From Pithys albifrons albifrons (lineage: Eukaryota; Chordata; Aves; Passeriformes; Thamnophilidae): a DNA stretch of 64,000 nucleotides. The stretch is from positions 3,679,939 through 3,743,938 of the forward strand of contig NC_092458.1 of NCBI RefSeq assembly GCF_047495875.1. Reading direction: 5' to 3'. The notes under the pieces are model-generated. The model ran no database searches. It saw nothing but the letters and a program-made list of their open reading frames with translations, and was not told the origin of the DNA. A program made the translations under genes and the position numbers. Each line of letters begins with the position of its first letter. Position 1 is the first letter of the stretch. Shown here in pieces: positions 24,401 to 35,553 of the stretch.

Positions 24401-26477
24401 CAACCATTTTTCTTGTAAATAGGAATTTCATCATATCTCTGGTCAACCTGGTGATATCACTCTAGCCTTGATGAAAATTCTATAACATGCCTGAAGAATA
24501 AGTATCAGACACTAAATCAAGGCCCCTATGTGGGTACATTGTAAGGCAATGAAATATAGTCACAGCAGAATTTCTCAGTTTCCTTTCACATTTCTAGTTC
24601 TTTGAAAAAGAGCAATTTAGGGTGTATTTTTTGTTTGTGTTTTGTTATTTTTGTTGCTCTTTGTTTGTTTGTATTTTTATCTTTATATTACCTGGATGTA
24701 TCCAACAACTAAATGTCACAATCAAATAAACATTATTCTACATTTTGTGCAAGTTTCAACTTTTTAAAAGTACAGGGAAATTCAAAACACTCACCTTGAA
24801 CTTTACTTAAACAGTTTTCTTTTCTAAATAGCCCACTTGTGTGAACTCACATCCACATGCTTAAAATCTTGATGTATGCATAGGCATTATGATGGATTAA
24901 GCTGTGATTAATTAAAACTGGAGGTTTAGCTAATCACCTCAAAATTTCATTTTAAAAACCCATCAAACTTTAATATTAATACTGGAAAGAAAAGCAGAAG
25001 TGACAACTTTTTGTTCATGTCTCAATCGGTCACAGTGAGGGCCTTTCGTCAGCACTTTCCAGGCAGGAAGAACTGACAAAATGGGGGAAGTTTGGAGCAG
25101 TCAGAAAAGGAAGTCAGATTTTGTAAGAGAAGTCATATACATCAGTTTGAATGCAATACAGAGCTTCCTTGGGTGTTTGTTTACTTCACATGTATGTCTG
25201 TATACCATGCCAGGTTAGATATATATTAAAATGATAGTATGTCTTTTGATTGATCCGAGATATTTACAATTTTGGAATATTATGAAAAAATATATTTCTT
25301 TTAAAAGTAGGCAAGATGTTAAAGTTGCATAAAACCTTAAATTCAGTTTTGCATTGGATTTAATGAAAAATTCCATTTATTTAAAGTGACTATAAAATTA
25401 AAAGGTAGTAATTTGTTTCAGTGTTGAAGACTATTTGTACAAATCAAAAATTGGGTTAGCTTCCCAGCAAATACAGAAAAATAAATGAGAGTAGATTCAG
25501 TCAAATTCTAGTGTAGTAACATTAGGACTAACAGGATAAACTAAAATTCACTATTTTTCAATATAATGAGGTAGTTGTAAGTTCAAAGTAGGTCCAGAGA
25601 AAAATATTTTCACCTAAATTTTTAGTTAGCTTTGATTAGTTCTGTATATTTCTGATATACAGAAAAAGACAACAGAAGATGTACTGGCACTAAAGGAAAA
25701 ATGTCCCATTCGATTTCTGCTGCATTCTTTATTTCCTGAGCCCAACATGACCATAATTTAGGTGTCAAGTAAAATTATGCTAGACAGGTTTTCCTTGTCC
25801 TTGGTTGTTCACATCACAACTTTGGCATGTTTTTCCAGTTCAGTGAAAAGAAACAAGAGAGTTGAAATAAAGGACAGAAATCTGAAATGATGACAGTAAA
25901 GAAAGGAGAAGTCTGAGCAGTATTTTTCTGCACCGTACTTAACTGTAAGCACCTTGCCAAAATACCTTTTAGATATATATAAAATACACTTTAGAGGGGT
26001 TAGTTCAGAGTGGCAAATAACTATGTCCTGAAACATTGCATAAGAGAAAACATGACCTAAGTGTTACTTTAACCCCATAGAAAAGTCAAGATTTTTTTAT
26101 TCTCCACACTCCTCCCCAATCCCAAAACTATGTAGCAGAAAGTCCACAGTGCTTGGTGGTGGCTTGATACAACACCGTGTTTCTCATCCCACCTCCAAAC
26201 TGGATTCAAAGGAAGGTTTCTGTATTAAACATTCATAAAGGAACTTTGAGGACAGTTTTCTCTTAAATCTGCAAAATCAGAGAAAGTCTGACATGCCCTA
26301 TAGCTTGTTTTACATAATTCCACAACAACTGTAGAAGTTTTAACACCAAATAGTTTTGCATTCTATATCAAAACACTATTATTTTTCTAAATGCCTGATA
26401 AGACACATTGACTGTGAATTGCACATTTTGTGATTAAAAAAAAGTTTTAAAAATTAATTATTCCTTTAATTACTATT
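18477..26477. other. AT-rich non-coding stretch, no recognised gene
   Basis: Eight kilobases have no assignable exon or transposon. The longest frames are 134 codons at 20814-21218 (plus) and 132 codons at 23183-23581 (plus). Neither resembles a family I know, and the second runs through a low-complexity lysine/asparagine stretch encoded by a CAA/AAC-rich tract (about 23440-23510). A long imperfect hairpin at 23511-23567 is listed separately. Confidence 0.5.
23511..23567. repeat. Imperfect 24-bp inverted repeat (hairpin)
   Basis: The left arm 23511-23534 and right arm 23544-23567 are complementary at about 21 of 24 positions, including a perfect 11-bp inner stem (TATCTTAGAGC with GCTCTAAGATA). 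The loop is 9 bases, 23535-23543. It could be a short-hairpin transcript locus, a remnant of an inverted-repeat transposon, or chance in AT-rich DNA. Confidence 0.7.
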
Positions 26478-26511
26478 ATCACAGAATTGTTAGTGTTGGA
26501 AGGGACCTCTG
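26478..26511 (-). mobile_element. Old CR1 3' end, part 1 (interrupted)
   Basis: On the plus strand atcacagaattgttagtg followed by ttggaagggacctctgg is the reverse complement of an old CR1 3' terminus. It continues at 27655 after the younger insertion. Confidence 0.8.
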
Positions 26512-27654
26512 GCCTTTGATACTGTCTCCCATAATATACTCCTGAAAAAGCTGGTAGCCCATGGCTTGGACAAGTGTACCCTCTCCTGGATTAAGAGCTG
26601 GCTGGATGGTCAGGCCCAGAGAGTGCTGGTGAACGGAGCTGCATCCAGCTGTCGGCTGGTCACCAGTGGTGTTCCCCAGGGGTCTGTGTTGGGTCCAGTC
26701 CTGTTTAACATCTTTATTGATGATTCAGATGAGGGGATTGAGTCCATCATCAGCAAATTTGCTGATGACACCAAGTTGGGAGGGAGTGTCAACCTGCTGG
26801 AAGGCAGGAGGGCTCTGCAGAGGGATCTGGATAGACTTGAGAGATGGGCTGATTCCAATGGGATGAAGTTCAACAAGGCCAAGTGCAGGGTCCTGCACTA
26901 TGGCCACAACAACCCCCTGCAGCGCTACAGGCTGGGCACAGAGTGGCTGGAGAGCAGCCAGGCAGAAAGGGACCTTGGAGTACTAATTGACAGGAAGCTC
27001 AACATGAGCCAACAGTGTGCCCAGGTGGCCAAGAAGGCCAATGGGATCCTGTCCTGTATCAAAAATAGCGTGACCAGCAGGACCAGGGAAGTGATCCTTC
27101 CCCTGTACTCTGCATTGGTGAGGCCACACCTTGAGTGTTGTGTTCAGTTCTGGGCCCCTCAGTTCAGAAAGGATATTGAGGTGCTGGAGCAAGTCCAGAG
27201 AAGAGCAACAAGGCTGGTGAAGGGACTGGAGCACAAGCCCTATGGGGAGAGGCTGAGGGAGCTTGGGGGTGTTTAGCCTGGAGAAGAGGAGGCTCAGAGG
27301 TGACCTCAGCACTGTCTAGAACTACCTGAAGGGAAGTTATAGCCAGGTGGGGGCTGGTCTCTTCTCCCAGGCACTCAGCAATAGAACAAGGGGGCACGGG
27401 CTTAAGCTCTGCCAGGGGAAATTTAAGTTGGATATCAGAAAAAAATTTTTTACAGAGAGAGTAATCAGGCATTGGAATGGGCTGCCCGGAGAGGTGGTGG
27501 ATTCACCATCCCTGGAGATCTTTAAATGCAGATTGGACGTGGCGCTGAGTGCCATGATCTAGTAAATGAACTAGAGTTGGACCAAGGGTTGGACTCGATG
27601 ATCTTGGAGGTCTTTTCCAACCCAATCGATTCTATGATTCTATGATTCTATGAT
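26512..27654 (+). mobile_element. CR1 LINE with C-terminal half of reverse transcriptase, broken
   Basis: The most complete CR1 here. Coding begins at the [11 protein letters not shown] block of RT motif A, so the endonuclease and N-terminal RT are missing. Within the open frame from 26566 (236 codons), [11 protein letters not shown] (residues 35-45), the catalytic FADD box (65-68) and the GVLIDRKL block are intact. Then come the ALVRPHLE and [17 protein letters not shown] blocks. After RLRELGG an extra base in gagcttgggggtgttt (about 27260-27275) shifts the frame into a stop. The remainder ([11 protein letters not shown] to RHWNGLP) continues in another frame to the 3' UTR. The element ends with three ATTCTATG-type units at about 27629-27654. 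The RT is non-functional because it is truncated and frameshifted. Confidence 0.95.
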
Positions 27655-27845
27655 CTAGTCCAACCTCTCTGCCAAGGCATGACCACCTGGAACAGGTGAC
27701 ACAGGAACACGTTCAGGTGAGTTTTGAACGCCTCCAGAGAGGGAGACTCAAGGCATCCCTGAGCAGCCTGTCCTAGTGCTCTGCCACCCTCGGTGGAAAG
27801 AAGCTGGTGCAACACCTTGTGGTTTAGTTTATAACCATTACTCCT
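27655..27845 (-). mobile_element. Old CR1 3' region, part 2
   Basis: Plus-strand text such as ctagtccaacctctctgcc, gccaccctcggtggaaag and gcctccagagagggagact is the reverse complement of CR1 C-terminal and 3' UTR sequence. With 26478-26511 it forms one old minus-strand CR1 split by the younger plus-strand CR1. A few bases expected between ggacctctgg and ctagtccaacc are missing, so the insertion deleted part of the target. Confidence 0.85.
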
Positions 27846-29090
27846 TTATTATTTCAGTTGTTATTATGGGAAAATCATCCTTTATCTTTCTGTTTTACCT
27901 TTCTGCCTAAAAATCTTATTCTGATGTCTCTGTTTCTTCTACAGTTTTTTAAAGTAAAATATCTAATACCTGCAAAATATTTGAAGTGTGTACTATGTGG
28001 ACTATTGATTCATTGTTTATTGCCTCCACACCTCCAGGTGTTCTGTATGCAACTCATGTGGTGTACCTTGGGGATAAACATAACATTAATTAAACTTCTT
28101 TTAGCCTAATGAGGTTTCTTTCACTATCATCTAGATAGTCTCTAGATGACAGAAGAATGTTCTGGTTTTGATTCAGAGATCCTTAATTTTAAAAAAAATA
28201 TTATTTAACATGGAATAGAAACATTTGAATTTTATGTTTATTAGGAGGAAACTGGAATGAAATTGCAGGGAAGAAAGAGTAGATTTGCACTGAAACGCAA
28301 ATCATCATCATCATCATTAGTAATTTTAAGGTAAGGAAACACATTCTTGTGTCATATCGTAAGTTACACAATTTCCTAAATTCTACTTGGCATGTTCTGA
28401 CCCTTTCATAGCAGGAGGGATAAGTGCTCCTCTACTAGTTGCAAATAGCAGTATAATACAGAAGTGAAGGCCTGGGTATGATTGCTTCAAGCTATTAAAA
28501 AAATAATTAGATTAAAATTGTTTTTCAATAAGAATAAATAAGCATCTGTGTTACGAAAAATAAAATGTTAATACCCATCAAGTCCCACACAAGTTACAGA
28601 CAGTACCATAAACACCTTCCCATCCTGCTTTACATGTGAAAGTATGACTATAAAAGAAAGCAGGCAAAGGGTGCTCTAGGAATGAGGCTTCATATTTTTG
28701 CTTAGTGATGAGGCTTTTCAACAGGTTATGCTGTTATTATTTCCTATTTCCCCTTTAGGAGTCATGCTGCAGTCTCAGTCACAAATTTCCAATGTGTGTT
28801 ATCTTACCTGCTCTCACAGACTAAAGAGAATAAAATCCTAAAGACTATCATCCCCACCATACACACATCCAGTTACAGTTACATATGACCATGAACTCCA
28901 CAATCTAAATGTTTAACCTCTGAGCTTAAAGAGTGTCAACCCAGAGGCTTGAGGTCAGCATAATGCACTGTAAAGGTTTCAAGACTCACATTGCCCTTCT
29001 GATGAGTAGGAAGACAAATACTCTGGCAGCTTCCAAAGCCAGCAGTTTCCTGACAGAGGAAATCCTTTCCCCAGACACAGTGATATTTTG
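27846..29090. other. AT-rich non-coding stretch, no gene seen
   Basis: Contains a 9-bp stem hairpin at 28127-28149 and a short (ATC)n run near 28302. Nothing else is recognised. Confidence 0.5.
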
Positions 29091-29091
29091 C

Positions 29092-29336
29092 TGTGTCAGG
29101 GAAACTTCAGAATGGACATTAGGAAAAGGTTTTTTTCTGAGAGGGAGGCAAGTCACTGGAACAGACTCCTCAGAGAAGGGATCAAGTAACCAAGCCTGTT
29201 AGAATTCAAGCAATGCCTAAATGGTGCTCTTTGTCATGTGGTTTAGTTTTAAGTAGTTCTGCAATGAGCAGGGAGTTGGATCCTATATCTTCACGGATCC
29301 CTTCCAACTTGAAATATTCTATGATTCTATAAAATC
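29092..29336 (+). mobile_element. Old CR1 LINE 3' fragment
   Basis: The segment shows ggacattaggaaaaggtttt, gtcactggaacagactcc, atgtggtttagttttaagta and gatcccttccaacttg, then the terminus attctatgattctata. These are successive blocks of the CR1 ORF end and 3' UTR. It is strongly diverged and non-coding, and its 3' UTR differs from that of the young copies, indicating another subfamily. Confidence 0.85.
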
Positions 29337-31085
29337 CTGTGATTTATGTCATGCCTTGGTGAGTCAATGTACCCCTTTTCCTGGCTTTAAAAATATTTTG
29401 CTTTTGAACCCGTGGATATAAAATGAGCTGTTTATGTATTGGCAGTTTCTTTAAGAATGATAGTGTGTAATGCCTGCAAATAATATTTTCAGTTTCCTTC
29501 TATCAGATAGTTGCTGTTGCTTATCAACCACTGAAACCATTAAAGTCCAGTACCAACCTATTCCTGGAAATTCAGGAATGGGGAATATGGACTGTAATGC
29601 ATGTTAATTAGGAAAAAAAAAAGATAAATCATTCCTGGTGTGCATAGAAAGCATATAATGATTCCTTCAATCTAAAAATACACAAAAATTATGAATGAAA
29701 GCAAGCTTATAAAAAATCATCTGTTGTCCATTAAGAAATCCAAGAACAAGAATACCTGGAGCTATGCTACAAGCCACTTGTACATTACCTAGCAGAAGAC
29801 CCTTTTTCCCTCTTTCCTTCTTTTATTTCATTTTTCATCATCTTGCAATTCGGAAATTTAGTTCGATTCCTCTCTGTTTGCCTAAAGTATATATTAAGGA
29901 TTAAGTAGATCTTACAAAATGTTGCAAAAATAATTGCTTTTCATTAGGATATATCTGGTGAGTTTGCTAGTTATACTTCTTCAATTCTAAACATTAGCTA
30001 AAATATGCAACTAGTTGGTTAATTCTAATCTACTATTTCATACAGTTGATGAATTATTCATAGTTTCATGCAGCTGCTGAAGTACTGCAAAAGCTTAAAT
30101 TTAGCACTCAGATGGTACACGTGGCAACTTGGCAATTATTTTTTGGAATATGTCTTTAATTTAAATTCATGTGTGATTGATGTGATATGACATGCTGAGA
30201 GTACAACAGATAGTTTAATCAACAAATGGTCCTTATGAATAATGTTGATGGTAGAAGTTCTATTCAATTTCATGTCACTTTCCTCATCCTAAAAATGAAT
30301 TTCGGTTCTTGTTCAGCTCTTGACATTCAATGTGCTGTTTACTTTCATTAGAAAAGATCTTAAAACACTGAGGGAGGATGGACAGAAATGCAAATAGGAA
30401 ATGGATTATAATAATATTTAGCATTTTCTATGAGTTTCATTTCCATTTCTACTCATTTATCTTCAGTAGTTTGGACTTAGTCCAATATTTTCTACCAACA
30501 AAGGTTTTAGAGCAGATTCAATGATCGATCGATCGATCGGTCTATCTATCTATCTATCTATCTGAAAAAAGTTGCCCTAATTGGCATGGATATTTTTATT
30601 TATGAGATTTTAATGATGGTTAATAAAGTTCCTTAATTCATGATGGTTAAAATATCATGAAGAGGTAGAACAATTATTTTCATGACACTGGATAGGGCTT
30701 TCCTTTCAAGATATTATGGCAGCAAGAAATAAATTTTTAACAAGCTAGATAATTTCATGGAAGTGACAAACATCTTTTACACATTGTATAAACTCCTGTT
30801 TTGTGAAAACTAAAGCTCAGTACTTATTTCTCAGAAAAGTAGAGGAAAAAAAAGGTAGGATTACATGTATTAGCTTACGGTCTAGACAGAAAGCAACATA
30901 TGATCTTCATATATGCAGGTTGCTGGAAGTGTAAAGTATTACCTCCAGCATAAATGTTATGCTGCCATTCATGAATCAATACATAACTGTCAAACTTCAC
31001 AAATAAGACTCCAAAAATTAAGGTGAATACAGGAAAAATAATCACAGAATTCTTTACAAGCATTATTATCATACTATTGTTCACT
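29337..31085. other. AT-rich non-coding stretch, no gene seen
   Basis: Only a compound (GATC)n-(TATC)n microsatellite at 30523-30563 stands out. Confidence 0.5.
30523..30563. repeat. Compound microsatellite (GATC)n then (TATC)n
   Basis: About four GATC units pass through GGTC into five or so TATC units. The two arrays differ by one base per unit, which suggests one converted from the other by substitution and slippage. Confidence 0.85.
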
Positions 31086-31090
31086 GCTAC

Positions 31091-31715
31091 TGTTATGGGT
31101 TCACCCAGGTGGACCCAAATTTGGGCTCTGAAGTCTGGACTAGGCTGAAGCTGTCAGCTGACTTGAGCTGGGCTGAGCTAACAGCTGACCTCTTCTAGCC
31201 ACTAATTTTGTATTCCATACCACACTATGACATCATCTCCAGGGCAGTAGGAACCAGTGTGGGAGTGGTTAAGGCAGTCACTTCTCAGCCCTCCTCTTGG
31301 GAGGACGCACGATGCTGTCCCAGGGGGGATGGAGAGGACCAGGCCCACCACTGGCTCACAGGGTATCTCAGGAAAGTCAAATGTGTTGTTCTGGGTCTCT
31401 CCTTTCTGCTTGAGTTTGTCTCCCTGGAGAATAAGTATTTTCTCAAGTAATGTGTAGTTAAGACAGTAGAGTTTGTGTGTTCGTTAAGAAGTTGAGGTGG
31501 GGAACTTGTTGTTGCAGACTTGTGTGAGTGTATATTTGTACTCTCTTCTAATTGTCTCTTTCTTTCTGTGAAAAATATATGTAGTTTTAGTATAAATGCA
31601 GTTTGAAGTGTTTTTTTCTTTCCCCTGTCCTTTCCTCCCTTTCCCTGGTGTTAGGAGGGAGGCTTTTCTCTCTGGGCTTGGGGGGGTTGGCAGTTGCTTA
31701 TCTCAAACCAAGACA
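31091..31715 (+). mobile_element. Solo LTR of an endogenous retrovirus (family A)
   Basis: A 625-bp unit begins TGTTATGGGTTCACC and ends CAAACCAAGACA, that is TG...CA as expected of a retroviral LTR. Two further copies in this window have the same ends. No gag, pol or env sequence adjoins it, so it is a solo LTR left by recombination. The flanks gctac (31086-31090) and gttac (31716-31720) fit a 5-bp duplication with one mismatch. A TATA-like tataaat at 31591-31597 favours the plus orientation, but I see no clear polyadenylation signal, so the strand is tentative. The 5-bp duplication is what ERVL-type elements usually leave. It encodes no functional viral protein. Confidence 0.85.
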
Positions 31716-31720
31716 GTTAC

Positions 31721-32880
31721 CATGTAAAGACATTGGATAAAAGTCACAGTAGTCTTACTTTGCCCTTTGGATTCTGTCCTAAATATGTGCCCATTCCTTC
31801 GAAGCCCCTTTTGACTAAGTGGGAAGGGAACTTCCCACAAACATGCATCCGGACATCCTTACAACCACTGCTGCAGGTTGCAGCTTGCAGTCCTCCTTGC
31901 TGAAGGTGCTGGAGGCACTTCCAGTATCTTTATTTCTCTTATCCCCACTCTTACCCCACTTCCATTCCGCATGAAAGCCTGTGACTGACATTTTTCTCTA
32001 ACAATGAGAACTAGGGGCCAAATATGTGCTTGCTATGCTGCTTTATGCTGCAAGTCAGTGTCCTATGGAAAGCCATCATGTGATGTTTTCAGTATTACTG
32101 AATAATAACACAAAACTCATCTTCTGAGTTACAACAGATACAACAAACTAATTGGATTCAAGGACAGTACAGTGAAGATGAATTCATTGGTGGAGATGCG
32201 TAAAGTCTGACAGTCTTTTACATATTATTTTTTGTCAGCAAACGTCTAGAAAAATATTTTTAGCCAGTCATCTCATTGTTCTGTTCATCTATAAAATTTA
32301 ACAGTTCTAGGAAGATTCTACTTAAATCAGAGAAATGAATACTGTTTCCTATGTTGACTGGGAAAAAAGTTCTGTGATCTTCCAAACATCTAAATCTTAG
32401 GAATATAGAACCTAATCTTTCACAAGTCCATTTTGCTTTTCTTGTTACATTTGAGTATTTAACAAGTTAAACTGGACATTAAATACAGGGCATTTTAAGA
32501 GTTTTCAGTCTTCTAAACATAAATAAAAATAGAGAATCAGCGATAGTGAGGAGTCTCTTTCTTAGAGTCTCTGCTCCTCCATAAGCACCTAGATGAGTAA
32601 GTCTATTTCACGAAGAACTTTTATTTCTTCAGTAACAATTTTTCTGGAAATTTTAGTTTTGTCAAGAGATGGGTAAAACAAAAGTATTTAAAGGAGTGTG
32701 GATTTTTTTTTTTACTTTTTTTTTCCACTGAACCTTATTGTGCCCAGAACAAGATAATTGGGGGTAAGAATGGTCTTGAGATCTTAATAACAACCACCAA
32801 AGACCATTATTTTATAAAAAGACATAAAAAAGAAGGGAACTATATGGAAATCCAAGGTCATCTAATAGGCAGTTAGAGTA
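31721..32880. other. AT-rich non-coding stretch, no gene seen
   Basis: Nothing recognisable between the two LTRs. There is no retroviral coding sequence, so they are independent insertions. Confidence 0.5.
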
Positions 32881-32886
32881 CAGATG

Positions 32887-33295
32887 TAAAGTAAACAAAC
32901 TTTCATGGAGAGAAAGGACTTCACAGTACAAATCTACGAGATTCAAAGTGAAGACCTTTTATTCCACACAGCACACGGTTTATATAGGGCTAGAGGTACA
33001 TCTTATTGGCTAAAAGGGTCTCACCCCAACACCCTAGAACTTCTAACTGGTTAAAAGCCAATCTCTCACAAGTCCAGTGTTTGTATTATCTCATCCCGAT
33101 GTTTCGAGGTCCATGTCCGGAGATCAGGAAGGCAGTTGAGACGTTCTCATGAAAACACTTGCAAGGAGTGACTGTCGCCTACCGGACAAACAGCAGGTGT
33201 GTGTCCTTGCAGGCTGAAATATCTGCATGATTCTCATGGAGTTGAAGCAGTTTGGATTGCTCAGAAATTCACTTTTTGCAAGCAATCTCACAACA
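32887..33295 (-). mobile_element. Probable solo LTR, second retroviral family (family B)
   Basis: Read on the minus strand, the segment has a promoter-like order. A CCAAT-type box GCCAATAAGA lies at about 33001-33010, then CCCTATATAAACCG (TATA box, 32977-32990), and then an AATAAA polyadenylation signal (32958-32963). This layout is typical of compact avian retroviral LTRs. The 5' edge is tentatively TGTTGTGAGATTG at 33295. The 3' edge is uncertain: the hexamers cagatg (32881-32886) and cggatg (33296-33301) could be a 6-bp target duplication with one mismatch, but the resulting 3' end is not a canonical CA. The sequence is unrelated to the 31.1-kb LTR and no viral genes adjoin it. Confidence 0.6.
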
Positions 33296-35460
33296 CGGAT
33301 GCTCTTCTCAACCCTTAGAAAAAAGTACCAATTTAAGATATCCAAAAGCGTAATGCCATAATATGATGCTTAAATTGACCTGTTGAGAATTGACACGTGA
33401 ATAGGATGAAGAAATGTTCTACATGGAGAGTGTCTCTGAGACTCAGAAATTCCTCAAGTGTATGAGCAGATGCCACAATCTATACTTTAACACAAGGGAT
33501 GCATTCTCTGCTAAAGACTATCGAGATATACCTGTTAAAATGTTTCTTTTGGCAAAAGGTGAAAAAACTAAAACAAACCAACACCTTTTATGCAATATCA
33601 AGAATTTATTTTTTGTGTAATATAAATTACAAGAAAATAAAAGGGGGGGGGGAAAGAAAATTATTTCAGATGAAAGTCTAAATAATAAAACAGTTATAAT
33701 TGTTATGCAGAAATTTCTTTGAGTTTGTACTTCTTTCAGTAAGATTATTCCTTGCCTTTGACTGCTTCTGCATGTCCTGCATTTTGCAGCATCAGAGAGG
33801 CAGTGGGGCACTGTAGCATGTCATCAACAATTCATGTCCTTCCCTGAATTGTATTATGTTGATGTTGACAGCTTCTTGCTCCTCATTTCAGGTCAACTGA
33901 ATTTCTAACATAGTTTTTTTGCGCATTGTTTGTGTTTTGTTTTGTTGGGTTTTGTTTTGTTGGGTTTTTTGTTTGATTGTTTTTTGATTGGAAGCCTCCC
34001 TATCTGACTCCTATAAGTCAAACATATTTCCTATCTTGCGTACTTGTTCTTCATTTTCCTCTTTCTTCTAACTGTTTTTACCCAGGTCTGAATGCTGCAT
34101 TTCTCTATCAAAAGGTAATTGACCACTCAGGAGTTCTTTTTAGCTTTACTTTAGTATCACCATGTGCCACCTCTGTCATCACCCCACCCCTATACACTCC
34201 CTACACTGCATGCTGTTTCCTCACATTTAAAGTCTCTGCTTCACTCCAATCTTTCATTCCATTATGCTGCATCATTATGGTAGGGTCATAAATAGTTCAT
34301 TCTACACAAAATAATTATATAGCATTATTATATATAGATATAAAAATTATGGTTATATACTTGGTTACACAAAGCTCAGCAAAAGTAAAACAAATTAGGA
34401 AATGGCCACTAGGAAATAGGTCATTAGAATATTGCTTTCACAGCTAAACAATTTGAAACAGCTCTGGGAAGGACAAGAGAAGTCCTGACAAAGCCTGAAA
34501 AATCCTGAGGCTTTGCAGAGCTACTGTAAAATGTGAAATCTGCAATTAGCAAGGTCAGTACTCTATTTATTGGGTTATAGGGATTAATTTTTCGATTGTC
34601 TCCTAAACATTCAGAATAGAAATAGTTGCCTAGAACATATGACTGGTTTTTGCAGAATGATATAAATACATATTAATTGATTTGGCAATGCAATGGAATA
34701 ATACACAACAAATAATTACTGAAGGTTTGCAATTTATGATACATTGCTGAAGAAAGATAACTGAATTGCTTATCTAAAACATAAACTGGATATTTTTGCA
34801 GCAGAAAATGATTTTGATGAAGGGCCAAGCTTTGCCTTTAGTTACATATGCACAGCTGCTACTGATGCCAATTGTAGTTATGGTGGTGTGTATCTGAGTA
34901 AAGGATCTCTTTCTGAATAGGGATAGAAATTGTATTATTATTATTTGCTTTCAAGAAATAATGGCATTCTGGAAGCTCACGTATTTCATATATAACAAAA
35001 GGAACTGCTTGTTAGGGCTAAAAATCAACTGGAACAGATTCTATCACCCTTCTTGAGTATTACCTATCTACCTATCTGATAAACAATCTTTCTGATTCAG
35101 CAGAATGAAATCCTATATAAGTCCTCAATATAAATAACAGAAAGGAAAAAAACCAAAAACCTTAGTAGCTCTAAACATTTCCCAAAGTTCAAGATGTATT
35201 ATCCTACAGAAAAAGGAGAATATTTTAACAGAATACATTTCTCAAACCCTTTTTAAAAATTATGTAAATGTAAGTTCAATAATTTTAGATTCACGTAAAG
35301 CTCCCATGAATTTCAAGCATTTTATATTTGAAATAAAACTACTTTGCCACTCATATTACATTTACTTGTTTTTACTTGAATTTCTCAAATCTAAGGAAAG
35401 TGGTATTTTCATGGTCTTTTAAGATGTGCTTCATGTCTCCTTAACATTTGGTGGAAGTAT

Positions 35461-35489
35461 GAACTTTTCAAGTTCCTCCTGAAAAGTTC
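35461..35489. repeat. Perfect 10-bp stem hairpin
   Basis: GAACTTTTCA (35461-35470) and TGAAAAGTTC (35480-35489) are exact reverse complements with a 9-base loop. Confidence 0.8.
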
Positions 35490-35506
35490 ATCCACTCATT
35501 CAATCT

Positions 35507-35553
35507 GATGAAATGGACACAATCTAACATGCAGCCTGCATGTCCATTTCATC
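35507..35553. repeat. Perfect 13-bp stem hairpin with nested small stem
   Basis: GATGAAATGGACA (35507-35519) and TGTCCATTTCATC (35541-35553) are exact reverse complements. Inside the loop, CATGCA (35528-35533) can pair with TGCATG (35537-35542), which competes for two bases with the outer stem. Confidence 0.8.

Noticed and set aside
31721..32880. A provirus between the 31.1-kb and 32.9-kb LTRs
   Set aside because: The two LTRs belong to different families, and the interval has no gag, pol or env similarity.
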